This document shows positions 17,015 through 24,729 of a stretch of DNA of 26,959 bases, piece after piece (position 1 is the stretch's first letter; each line of letters starts with the position of its first letter). The stretch is from CAYVUV01 sp964455095 (lineage in GTDB: Bacteria; Desulfobacterota; Binatia; HRBIN30; CADEER01). The stretch lies in NCBI GenBank assembly GCA_964455095.1, contig CAYVUV010000352.1:1-26959 (forward strand), written 5' to 3'. The translations under genes were made by a program, and so were the position numbers. The notes under the pieces are model-generated. The model ran no database searches, was not told where the DNA came from, and worked only from the letters and a program-made list of their open reading frames with translations.

Positions 17015-18201
17015 GCGACCTAGGCGTGGCGCTGTCGCTGCAGCCCGACCACATCCTGTACCGCAGCCAGAGGCCGCTGCTCGGTGCCGGCGTGCTCGCC
17101 CTCGCTGTCGCCGGCGCGGGCGGGCTCGTCGACTCCGACCAGTTCTTCCGCTCCTACCTGGTCGCCTACCTGTTCTTCGCCGGCATCGCCCTGGGCTCGC
17201 TCGGACTGGTCAGCCTCAACCATGTTACCGGCGGCCGCTGGGGCCTGGTCATCCGCCGCGTTTGCGAGTCGGCGATGGGCACGTTGCCGCTGCTGCTCTT
17301 ACTCTTCCTGCCGCTGCTCCTCGGCCTCACCAACCTTTACGAGTGGGCGCGGCCAGCGGCGGTGGCGCACGACGCCATGCTGCAGCACAAGCAGGCGTAT
17401 CTCTCCGTGCCGTTCTTCATTGTACGGGTCGGCATCTACTTCGCCATCTGGCTCGTCGTCACACACTACCTGGTGCGCTGGTCGCGCGAGCAGGACGACA
17501 CCGGCGACCTCGCCGTCGGGCACCGCCTGCAGTTCCTCGGTCGCGGCTCGCTGCTGCTCTATAGCCTAACCATGACCTTTGCCGCGGTTGACTGGGCGAT
17601 GTCGCTCGAGCCGCACTGGTTCTCGACCATCTACGGCATCCTGATCATCGGCGGCCAGGTGTTGAGCGCCTTCGCTTTCGCCATTCCCGTCCTCATGCTG
17701 CTCACCGACCGGCATCCCTTCAACGAGTTGGTGACGGCGGAACAGTTCCACGACCTCGGCAAGCTCATGCTCGCCTTCGTTATGCTCTACGCCTACTTCG
17801 CCTTCTCGCAGTTCCTCATCATCTGGTCGGGCAACCTGCCCGAAGAAACGCCATGGTACCTGGCGCGGCTGAACGGCGGCTGGCAGTACCTGGCGATCGC
17901 GCTGGTGCTATTCCAGTTCGCGCTGCCGTTCGTGATCTTGTTGTCGCGCAACCTGAAGCGGAACGCGCGCCGCTTGGCGGGCGTCGCCCTGATCGTGCTC
18001 GTGTCGCGCCTGCTCGACCTGTTCTGGCTGATCAAGCCGGCTTTCTCGCCGGCGCACTTCTCCATCCACTGGATGGACGCGGCGGCGGTGCTCGGGGTCG
18101 GCGGCCTGTGGCTGTCGTTCTTCGTCTGGCGGCTGCGCGGCCAGCCCTTGCTGCCGCTACGCGATCCCGCGTTGCCGTTCGCAGTAGAGGCGTCGACATG
18201 A
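17011..18201 (+). CDS. actF: Alternative complex III subunit ActF, NrfD-like membrane subunit
   Basis: The 396-residue polytopic protein is the second NrfD-related subunit, shorter than ActC. Hydrophobic helices run from about residue 25 (LLGAGVLALAVAGAGGL) to the C-terminus, with about ten segments. Family features include SYLVAYLFFAGIALGSLGLV, YEWARP after a hydrophobic run, and the helix TMTFAAVDWAMSLEPHWFSTIYG, which is strongly conserved in ActF proteins. ActF pairs with ActC in the membrane and has been proposed to take part in proton translocation; it lacks cofactors. The ATG at 17011 overlaps the actE stop, and the actF stop overlaps the following start. Confidence 0.93.
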   Translation: MSDLGVALSLQPDHILYRSQRPLLGAGVLALAVAGAGGLVDSDQFFRSYLVAYLFFAGIALGSLGLVSLNHVTGGRWGLVIRRVCESAMGTLPLLLLLFLPLLLGLTNLYEWARPAAVAHDAMLQHKQAYLSVPFFIVRVGIYFAIWLVVTHYLVRWSREQDDTGDLAVGHRLQFLGRGSLLLYSLTMTFAAVDWAMSLEPHWFSTIYGILIIGGQVLSAFAFAIPVLMLLTDRHPFNELVTAEQFHDLGKLMLAFVMLYAYFAFSQFLIIWSGNLPEETPWYLARLNGGWQYLAIALVLFQFALPFVILLSRNLKRNARRLAGVALIVLVSRLLDLFWLIKPAFSPAHFSIHWMDAAAVLGVGGLWLSFFVWRLRGQPLLPLRDPALPFAVEAST

Positions 18202-18587
18202 GCAGCGTACCGCATCCTCCCGGCCTCGGACACGAGCACCAGGATGTCACGACCCGTCCGATCGTTCTCGCGGGCGTGGGCCTGATCATCTTTCTCATCA
18301 TCGTCGTGGGCCTGATGCTCGGGCTCTACGATTTCTTCGCGGCGCGCGCGGCGCGTTTGAGCCCGCCGGCCAACCCGCTCGCCGCCGCCGAGGGGCCGCG
18401 CCTGCCGCCCGAGCCACGGCTGCAGGTACACCCGGTGGGCGATCTGCACGAGCTGCGCGAGGCGGAGAGCAACATCCTCGATCACTATGCCTGGGTCGAC
18501 AAAAGTGCCGGCGTCGTGCGCATTCCGATTGCCCGCGCCATCGATGTCATGGCGGCACGCGCCGGCCAGGTGGGGACGGACAAATGA
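18198..18587 (+). CDS. Small single-helix protein of the ACIII-caa3 operon, function unknown
   Basis: The 129-residue product has a His-rich start, one hydrophobic helix (about 22-45, IVLAGVGLIIFLIIVVGLML), a Pro/Ala-rich linker, and a C-terminal block ESNILDHYAWVDKSAGVVRI followed by PIARAIDVMA. The last block, with the pattern YxWVDxxxGVVRIPIxRAhxhhA, is one I associate with small proteins in other oxidase clusters, where it sits beside SCO and CoxB genes. One copy of the helix anchors it with most of the chain probably periplasmic. It overlaps actF and the SCO gene (ATGA at both ends), so it is made together with the complex. It may be an accessory subunit or an assembly factor linking ACIII to the oxidase; no role is established. 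Confidence 0.8.
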   Translation: MSSVPHPPGLGHEHQDVTTRPIVLAGVGLIIFLIIVVGLMLGLYDFFAARAARLSPPANPLAAAEGPRLPPEPRLQVHPVGDLHELREAESNILDHYAWVDKSAGVVRIPIARAIDVMAARAGQVGTDK

Positions 18588-19459
18588 TTCGCCCCGTCGC
18601 GATGCTGCTCGCCACGCTGCTTTTGACCGCGCCGATCGCCGCGTACGGCAGTGCTCAGCCCGAGGTCGGCCAGCCAGCCACCGCCCAGCCGGAAGCGCTG
18701 CGCAACGTCGGCATTGACCAGCGGCTCGACCAGCAGGTGCCACTCGATCTGGCGTTCCGCAATGAGGCCGGCGAGACGGTCACGCTCGGCAGCTTACTGC
18801 GCGGGAGGCCGGTTATTCTCAATCTCGTCTATTACGAGTGCCCTATGTTGTGCACGCTGGTGCTCAACGGACTGCTCAGCGCGATGAAGGCGCTGCCGTT
18901 CGACGCCGGCCAGGAGTTTGACGTCATCACAGTCAGCTTCGACCCTAAGGACACGCCCGCGCTGGCGGCGAAGAAAAAGGCCACCTATCTGAACGAGTAC
19001 CGGCGGCCGAGCGCCGAACACGGCTGGCACTTCCTTACCGGCGACGCTCCGTCCATTGAGCGCCTCGCTGCGGCGGTGGGCTTCGGCTATCGCTACGACC
19101 CGGAGCGCAAGGAGTTCGCGCATGCCGCCGGCCTTGAGGTGTTGACGCCAAAGGGCGTCATTGCGCGCTACTTCTTCGGCGTCGAGTTCTCGCCGCGGGA
19201 TCTGAAGTTCGGGCTGATGGAAGCCGCCGAGAACCGTATCGGTTCGCCGATCGATCAGCTCTTGCTGTTCTGTTACCACTACGACCCGAGCACCGGTCGC
19301 TACAGCAGTGCAGCGTTGACCGGCATCCGTGCCGCTGGCCTGCTCACCCTGTTGGCGCTGGGCGGATTCATCGTCTGGGCGATTCGCCGTGAACGCGTCG
19401 GCCGCACGCCGACCGGCGCTGCGGTCCCGCCACACCCTCCCGTCTCGGAACGACGGTAG
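18584..19459 (+). CDS. SCO1/SenC-type copper chaperone with C-terminal membrane anchor
   Basis: The 291-residue protein has an N-terminal signal (MLLATLLLTAPIAAYGSA, about 7-24), a thioredoxin-like SCO domain from about 45 to 235, and a C-terminal hydrophobic helix (about 248-268) followed by Arg residues. The copper-binding residues are visible: Cys86 and Cys90 in ECPMLC and His180 in FAHAAGLEVLTPKG. SCO proteins deliver copper to, or reduce, the CuA centre of oxidase subunit II, and coxB is the next gene, 9 bp downstream. The ATG at 18584 overlaps the previous stop. The C-terminal anchor differs from classic N-anchored SCO proteins but is common in those found next to ACIII operons. Confidence 0.93.
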   Translation: MIRPVAMLLATLLLTAPIAAYGSAQPEVGQPATAQPEALRNVGIDQRLDQQVPLDLAFRNEAGETVTLGSLLRGRPVILNLVYYECPMLCTLVLNGLLSAMKALPFDAGQEFDVITVSFDPKDTPALAAKKKATYLNEYRRPSAEHGWHFLTGDAPSIERLAAAVGFGYRYDPERKEFAHAAGLEVLTPKGVIARYFFGVEFSPRDLKFGLMEAAENRIGSPIDQLLLFCYHYDPSTGRYSSAALTGIRAAGLLTLLALGGFIVWAIRRERVGRTPTGAAVPPHPPVSERR

Positions 19460-19468
19460 GCCACCAGC

Positions 19469-20506
19469 ATGCATTCGAAGCTGCCCTTGTTTCCTGACCA
19501 GGCCTCGACCCTCGCCGCGCAGGTCGATCGGCTTACCTACTTTCTCCTCGGCGTGGGTCTGTTCTTCGGCGTGCTAATCGCCGTGCTGCTGATCGTCTTC
19601 GCCATCCGCTTCCGGCGTCGCCCGGGCGACGGCGCTCCAGCGCCAATCCACGGCTCGACTTCCCTCGAGCTCCTTTGGACGATCATTCCGTTTGGCATCG
19701 CAATGGTGATCTTCCTTTGGGGCGCCTCGGTCTACTTCGAGATGGCACGCCCGCCCGACAACGCCCAAGAGGTATTCGTCGTCGCCAAGCAGTGGATGTG
19801 GAAGCTGCAGCACCTCGAGGGCCGGCGCGAAATCAACGAGCTGCACGTGCCAATCGGACAGGCGATGAAGCTGACCATGACCTCCGAGGACGTCATCCAC
19901 AGCTTTTACGTGCCCGCCTTCCGTATGAAAGCCGACGTGTTGCCGGGCCGCTACACCACCACATGGTTTGAAGCCACCAAGGTCGGCCAGTATCACCTCT
20001 TCTGCGCTGAGTACTGCGGGACCGACCATTCCGGCATGATCGGACGGATCGTGGTAATGGAGCCGGCCGATTACCAGGCCTGGTTGAGCGAGAGCGGGGC
20101 GACGGTCGTCGCCGATGGGATAGGGTCGGGTAGTGCGCAGCCGGCGTCGGCGGCGCCGGTCGCGGCCGGCGAGGCGCTGTTCACGCAGAAGGCCTGCGCC
20201 ACCTGCCATCAGCCGCAGGGCGGCGCCCTTGGGCCGTCACTGGTTGGCCTCTACGGCAAGCCAGTGAAGCTGCAGGACGGCAGCGCGGTGGTTGCCGACG
20301 ACGCATATATTCGCGAGTCGATTCTGAACCCAACCGCCAAACTCGTTGCCGGCTTCCAGCCGGTCATGCCCACGTTTCAGGGCCAGCTCAACGAAGAGCA
20401 AATCCTGCAGCTCATCCAGTACATTAAATCCCTCAAGGCACCCGGCGATAGGACTGGACAGGGTATCGCCGAGGTCCAACCCGGCGCCGCCCAGCCGGCA
20501 TCGTAG
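19469..20506 (+). CDS. coxB: caa3-type cytochrome c oxidase subunit II, CuA plus fused cytochrome c domain
   Basis: The 345-residue protein has two membrane helices (about 24-46 and 69-90), then the CuA cupredoxin domain with all ligands visible: His144, Cys179, Glu181, Cys183, His187 and Met190 (the motif CAEYCGTDHSGM). A linker rich in Ala and Ser at about 210-230 leads to a cytochrome c domain with CATCH at 243-247 and a likely axial Met300 in FQPVMPTF. The fusion makes this a caa3 oxidase, able to take electrons directly from a partner complex. The start follows the SCO gene by 9 bp. coxA begins 8 bp downstream with its own strong ribosome binding site (AGGAGGG). Confidence 0.97.
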   Translation: MHSKLPLFPDQASTLAAQVDRLTYFLLGVGLFFGVLIAVLLIVFAIRFRRRPGDGAPAPIHGSTSLELLWTIIPFGIAMVIFLWGASVYFEMARPPDNAQEVFVVAKQWMWKLQHLEGRREINELHVPIGQAMKLTMTSEDVIHSFYVPAFRMKADVLPGRYTTTWFEATKVGQYHLFCAEYCGTDHSGMIGRIVVMEPADYQAWLSESGATVVADGIGSGSAQPASAAPVAAGEALFTQKACATCHQPQGGALGPSLVGLYGKPVKLQDGSAVVADDAYIRESILNPTAKLVAGFQPVMPTFQGQLNEEQILQLIQYIKSLKAPGDRTGQGIAEVQPGAAQPAS

Positions 20507-20514
20507 GAGGGATC

Positions 20515-22140
20515 ATGGACACCACTGTGTCGGGGACCAACTATCTCAACGACAACTACGGCATCAAGTCGTGGCTGCTGACCCGCGACCACAAGCGCAT
20601 CGCGCTGCTCTACCTCATCTCGATTACGTTCTTCTTTCTGATCGGCAGCGTCTTCGCCCTCGGCATCCGGATCGAGCTGCTAACGCCGCAGGGCGATTTC
20701 GTCCAGGCCGACACCTACAACAAGCTCTTTACCATGCACGGCATTGTCATGGTCTTCTTCTTCCTGATCCCGTCAATCCCCGCGGTGCTCGGCAACTTCT
20801 TGGTGCCCCTGATGATCGGGGCCAAGGATCTCGCCTTTCCGCGCCTTAACCTGCTGAGCTGGTACATCTACATCACTGGCGGCACCTTCACCCTGTGGGC
20901 GGTCGCCACCGGCGGTGTCGACACCGGGTGGACCTTCTACACGCCTTACAGCACCGCGTTCTCGAACAGCAATGTGATTTCCACCGCCCTCGGCATCTTC
21001 ATTACCGGGTTCTCCTCGATCCTCACCGGCCTGAACTTCATCGTCACCATTCATCGCATGCGGGCGCCGGGTCTCACGTGGTTCCGCCTGCCACTGTTCA
21101 TTTGGGCGCACTACGCCACCAGCATCATCTTCATCCTCGGCACCCCGGTGATTGCCATTACCGTGCTGCTGGTCGGGCTCGAGCGCGGTCTCCATATTGG
21201 AATCTTCGATCCGGCGCTGGGTGGCGACCCCGTCCTATTCCAGCACCTCTTTTGGTTCTATTCGCACCCGGCCGTCTACATCATGATCCTGCCCGCCATG
21301 GGGGTGGTGAGCGAGATCATCCCGTGTTTCTCCCGCAAGGGTATTTTTGGTTATAGCTTCATCGCCATGTCGAGCGTCGCCATCGCGTTGCTCGGCTTCC
21401 TGGTCTGGGGCCACCACCTGTTCGTGAGCGGCCAGTCGGTCTATGCCGCCCTCATCTTCTCTTTCCTTAGCTATTCGGTGGCGATGCCGTCGGCAGTGAA
21501 GGTATTCAATTGGACCGCAACGCTGTACGGCGGCTCAGTGACCTTCGAAGCGCCGATGCTCTACTCGTTGGGCTTCATTGGCCTGTTCACCATCGGCGGA
21601 CTGACCGGACTCTTCATCGCGTCGCTCGGCTTCAATGTGCATGTGCACGACACCTACTTCATCGTCGCACACTTCCACTACATCATGGTCGGCGGCGCGC
21701 TGATGGGTTACCTCGGCGGTATCCACTTCTGGTGGCCCAAGATGACGGGCCGCATGTATCCAGAGATGTGGGCCCGCGTGGCGGCGGTGATCGTATTCAT
21801 CGGTTTCAACCTGACCTTCTTCCCGCAGTTCATACTTGGCTATCTCGGCATGCCCCGCCGCTATCACGTCTACCCCGACGAGTTTCAGGTGCTGAACGTC
21901 ATGTCGACCGCCGGCGCGTCGATCCTCGGCCTCGGCTACTTGCTGCCGCTCTGCTACCTGATCTGGTCGCTGCGCTACGGGGCCCGCGCTGGCAACAACC
22001 CATGGCACGCCACGGGACTCGAGTGGACGACCCCGTCGCCGCCGCCGACCGGGAATTTCACTGAAACGCCGGTGGTCACCGAGGCCGCCTACGCGTATGC
22101 GTCGCAGGGCTTGCCAGAGCAGGGGGTCCATGGTGCGTGA
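20515..22140 (+). CDS. coxA: Cytochrome c oxidase subunit I, A2-type haem-copper oxidase
   Basis: The 541-residue protein has about twelve membrane helices and the full set of haem-copper ligands: low-spin haem His75 and His388, high-spin haem His386, and CuB ligands His251, His300 and His301, with Tyr255 placed for the His-Tyr cross-link (HPAVY). Lys329 in SAVKVFNW marks the K proton channel. The Glu of the A1 motif HPEVY is replaced: the sequence is FWFYSHPAVY, and the Tyr249-Ser250 pair is the A2 subfamily substitute for the D-channel glutamate. It reduces oxygen to water and pumps protons. It is flanked by coxB and coxC; coxC overlaps its 3' end by 11 bp. Confidence 0.97.
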   Translation: MDTTVSGTNYLNDNYGIKSWLLTRDHKRIALLYLISITFFFLIGSVFALGIRIELLTPQGDFVQADTYNKLFTMHGIVMVFFFLIPSIPAVLGNFLVPLMIGAKDLAFPRLNLLSWYIYITGGTFTLWAVATGGVDTGWTFYTPYSTAFSNSNVISTALGIFITGFSSILTGLNFIVTIHRMRAPGLTWFRLPLFIWAHYATSIIFILGTPVIAITVLLVGLERGLHIGIFDPALGGDPVLFQHLFWFYSHPAVYIMILPAMGVVSEIIPCFSRKGIFGYSFIAMSSVAIALLGFLVWGHHLFVSGQSVYAALIFSFLSYSVAMPSAVKVFNWTATLYGGSVTFEAPMLYSLGFIGLFTIGGLTGLFIASLGFNVHVHDTYFIVAHFHYIMVGGALMGYLGGIHFWWPKMTGRMYPEMWARVAAVIVFIGFNLTFFPQFILGYLGMPRRYHVYPDEFQVLNVMSTAGASILGLGYLLPLCYLIWSLRYGARAGNNPWHATGLEWTTPSPPPTGNFTETPVVTEAAYAYASQGLPEQGVHGA

Positions 22141-22780
22141 ACAGACGGCTCGATACGTTGCCCATCACTTCGACGATGCCGATCAGCAGCACGACGCGTC
22201 GGCGCTCGGCATGTGGTTGTTCCTGGTCACCGAGGTCATGTTCTTCGGCGGGCTGTTCACCGCCTACGTGGTCTATCGTGCGGCCTTCCCGGCAGCGTTT
22301 CACGCCGCCAGCCACGAGCTCGATGTCACACTCGGCACGTTCAATACTGCAGTGCTGCTGACCAGTTCTTTGACGATGGCGCTGGCGGTGCACGCCGCGC
22401 AAGTCGGCAAGCGCGGCATGCTGGTTTCCTGCTTGCTGTTCACCATGCTCCTCGGCTGTACCTTTGTCGGCGTCAAGGGGTACGAGTACTGGCATAAGTG
22501 GCACGAGCATCTCATCCCGGGACCACACTTCGCTTTCCACGGTCCCGATCCCGCCAACGCGCAACTCTTCTTCTCGCTCTACTTCGCTATGACCGGACTG
22601 CACGCCGTGCATATGATCATCGGCATCGTGCTCCTAGGCGTACTGACCGTGCGCGGTGCCCGCGGGATGTTCGGCCGCTTCTACTATACGCCGGTCGAGT
22701 TGAGCGGGTTGTATTGGCATTTCGTCGATCTGGTATGGATCTTCCTGTTCCCGCTCCTCTACCTGCTGGGGAGGCACTGA
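22130..22780 (+). CDS. coxC: Cytochrome c oxidase subunit III
   Basis: The 216-residue protein is a short-type subunit III with hydrophobic helices beginning at about residue 27. Family features are GMWLFLVTEVMFFGGLFTAY near the N-terminus, with the conserved Glu, GTFNTAVLLTSSLTMALAVH, FFSLYFAMTGLHAVHMIIG, and a C-terminal YWHFVDLVWIFLFPLLYL. It stabilises subunit I and its proton uptake path. The start is ATG at 22130 (MVREQTARYV), inside the end of coxA, and not the longer frame from 22097 whose extra residues come from coxA. Its stop overlaps an ATG at 22780, but the real coxD start lies 80 bp downstream beyond a palindromic repeat. Confidence 0.95.
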   Translation: MVREQTARYVAHHFDDADQQHDASALGMWLFLVTEVMFFGGLFTAYVVYRAAFPAAFHAASHELDVTLGTFNTAVLLTSSLTMALAVHAAQVGKRGMLVSCLLFTMLLGCTFVGVKGYEYWHKWHEHLIPGPHFAFHGPDPANAQLFFSLYFAMTGLHAVHMIIGIVLLGVLTVRGARGMFGRFYYTPVELSGLYWHFVDLVWIFLFPLLYLLGRH

Positions 22781-22807
22781 TGCGTGCGCCCATTCACTGC
22801 AGCGTCG

Positions 22808-22839
22808 GGGTAGGGACACGGCATGCCGTGTCCCTACCC
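22808..22839. repeat. 32-bp perfect palindrome between coxC and coxD
   Basis: The left half, GGGTAGGGACACGGCA (22808-22823), is followed directly by its reverse complement, centred on AT at 22823-22824. Palindromes of this GTAGGG...CCCTAC type are scattered as intergenic repeats in several bacterial phyla. It shares the 12-mer GACACGGCATGC with the repeat between actD and actE. A 25-codon open frame starting at 22780 on the coxC stop runs through it and ends 2 bp before the coxD ATG. Confidence 0.92.
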
Positions 22840-22859
22840 GAACGTTTCGAATTCTGATC

Positions 22860-23159
22860 ATGTCCGCCCAGGTCCTGCCCGTTCGCAGCTGCGTTACGGT
22901 CTACTTTGTGCTGATCGCGCTCACCGCCGTGACGGTCGGCGCGGCGTTTCTCGACCTGTCATTTATGAACACGCCGGTCGCCCTCGGTATCGCTTCCGTC
23001 AAGGCACTCCTGATCATGATGTACTTCATGGAGCTGCGCCACAGCCCGAAGCTGACCTGGATCATCATCGGCAACGGCGTCTTCTGGCTGCTGGTTCTGA
23101 TCGCGCTGACCATGTCGGACGAGATCAGCCGCGGTTGGCTCGGCTTCCCCGGCAAGTAG
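22860..23159 (+). CDS. coxD: Cytochrome c oxidase subunit IV (caa3 type)
   Basis: The 99-residue protein has three hydrophobic helices (about 11-32, 36-55 and 64-83) and the conserved segment ASVKALLIMMYFMELRHSPK typical of bacterial subunit IV. It is the small structural subunit of caa3 and related oxidases, without cofactors. It is the last gene of the respiratory operon. The stretch between coxC and coxD contains a perfect palindrome and a 25-codon frame that ends immediately upstream, so coxD translation may depend on re-initiation after that leader. Confidence 0.92.
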   Translation: MSAQVLPVRSCVTVYFVLIALTAVTVGAAFLDLSFMNTPVALGIASVKALLIMMYFMELRHSPKLTWIIIGNGVFWLLVLIALTMSDEISRGWLGFPGK

Positions 23160-23213
23160 GACCGTTCGGGTGCGCGGCCTTCGACTGTCAGGGAAGCGCG
23201 ATGGAGGACGGAG

Positions 23214-24372
23214 ATGCGGTATCTCGCATTGGCAGCCGACTACGACGGCACTCTGACGATATCGGGGACGCTGAGCACGGAGGTCGAAGGCGCGTTGGAA
23301 CGGCTTCGATCGTCCGGGCGTCGTGTAGTGCTGGTCCCCGGCAGAACGTTCGAGGATCTCGCATCGGGGTGCCCCAGCATAGAGCATTTCGACTCCGTGG
23401 TGCTGGAGAATGGGGGTGTGCTGTACTCGCCGTCAAGGCGTCAGATAACCGCGCTGTGCCCACCCGTTTCACCGGAGTTAGTGCGGGGGCTTGCGCGACG
23501 TGGGGTCGAGCCGGTCATCAGAGGTCAAGCAATCTTGGCGACCAAGCGGCCGCACGAGATCGCGGTTCTCGAGACGATCCGCGACCTGGGCCTCGAGCTC
23601 CAGAACATCTTTAACGGCGGCGCGGTCATGGTCCTGCCCTCCGGCGTGAACAAGGGCAGCGGTCTCGGGGCGGCGCTCCGCGAGATTGGGCTCTCCACGC
23701 ACGAGGTCGTCGGTATTGGCAATGCGGAGGACGATCATTCGTTCCTTGAGACCTGCGAATGTTCGGTGGCGGTGGACAACGCCGTCGCCATCTACCCTGC
23801 CGCAACGCCTCGGCGAGACGATCCTGATCACTTTTCGACCGCGTGAGGTCTCGCCGTTGATTCTGGCGATGATGGACACTGCGGTGGCCGTGGGCCCTTC
23901 GCCCGAGGGCACGCTCGCCGAGCTCGCGACGGTCCTCGGAATCGCCCCGCCCCGGGCGCCCGCGGCGGAAACCAAGCGCAACGAGGTGGTGGTGTGGCAG
24001 CGGCCGGCCGGTGCCGACCCGTTCACCGCAGTCGTGGTCCCCGCCCGCTCCGAGCGCCTCCTGCATCTCAGGAAATATGCAGAGGGGAATCTCGGACCCA
24101 AGAGCTTCTTCTTCCGTGGCCCGGGCGGCAGGATGAACCTCCGAGCGTAGAACCTGGTCTCCTTCTGCAAGATGGCCGCCGGAGTGGATGACGACACCTG
24201 GCCCTTTCACCTCCGCAGGGGCGACTATTCCGAGTGGATGCGCAGGGCCACCAAGGACGAGGATCTCGCGCGCGAGGTCGTGGCCGTCGAGCAGGCTTCT
24301 CATCTCACCTCGACCGACAGTCGGCGAATGGTCCGTGACGCGATCGACAGGCGCTACATGCTTCCGGCCTGA
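23214..24372 (+). pseudogene. Decayed HAD-phosphatase/ATPase fusion gene with internal deletion
   Basis: The first part (23214 to about 23790) encodes a HAD type IIB domain: motif I DYDGTLTISG at residues 9-18, LENGGVLYS, and the metal-binding block GNAEDDHSFLETCECSVAVD. The last part (about 23812-24372, another frame) encodes the C-terminal domain of a fusion family of about 600 residues: LGETILITFRPREVSPLIL, LRKYAEGNLGPKSFFFRGP, NLVSFCKMAAGVDDDTW, and HLRRGDYSEWMRRATKDED. The P-loop ATPase domain that should lie between them is missing and no Walker A motif is seen. An in-frame TAG at 24148-24150 stands where the family has Gln (NLRA-stop-NLV). The HAD frame alone, 210 residues to 23846, is preceded by GGAG and could still give a soluble phosphatase. 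Confidence 0.8.
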
Positions 24373-24380
24373 AGGGCCGG
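24364..24380 (+). terminator. Possible terminator-like hairpin after the HAD-ATPase pseudogene
   Basis: CCGGCC at 24364-24369 pairs with GGCCGG at 24375-24380 across a 5-base loop that contains the stop codon of the pseudogene. No T-run follows, so it is at best a weak or factor-dependent terminator. It sits at the end of the plus-strand arm, where transcription from both arms converges. Confidence 0.3.
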
Positions 24381-24526
24381 TCGTGGGGCGGGAGGAGCGC
24401 AAGCGCGAAGCGACCCACATGGTAAGCGGTGGACAGTCGCCGCCAACTCGACGGAGACAACGGCGGAGGTTGCGATGCGATGATCCTGCTACCCGCGATA
24501 TGGCCGCACACGCGACGGGGCGGACA

Positions 24527-24715
24527 TCAGGCCTGGCGCGCGCTGCGGAGAGTACTCACGCGCCTGGCGAGCGCCGCTGCGAATACGACGGCCGCGGCAA
24601 AGGGAGGGGCGCACGACCAGCGAAAGGCGGAGGTCTCACCGGCGATCGTGCTTGCTGCCGCCGCAGCGATGTCGGCGTTCAAAAGAACGAAGACGGTGGC
24701 TGCGGCAACCGGCAA
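24527..24715 (-). CDS. Possible small membrane protein downstream of the ClC gene
   Basis: A 62-residue frame on the same strand as the ClC gene begins 14 bp after its stop. It has two hydrophobic stretches, LPVAAATVFVLLNADIAAAA and APPFAAAVVFAAALARRV, separated by a short loop with a Trp and a Cys, and ends in a basic tail. That is a plausible two-helix membrane protein. The start would be TTG at 24715, with no clear ribosome binding site, and I do not recognise a family. Ala-rich frames arise by chance in GC-rich DNA, so this is tentative. The 146 bp between it and the hairpin at 24364-24380 hold nothing else I can support. Confidence 0.35.
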   Translation of the reverse strand: MPVAAATVFVLLNADIAAAAASTIAGETSAFRWSCAPPFAAAVVFAAALARRVSTLRSARQA

Positions 24716-24729
24716 CAGAAGTGGCGCAG

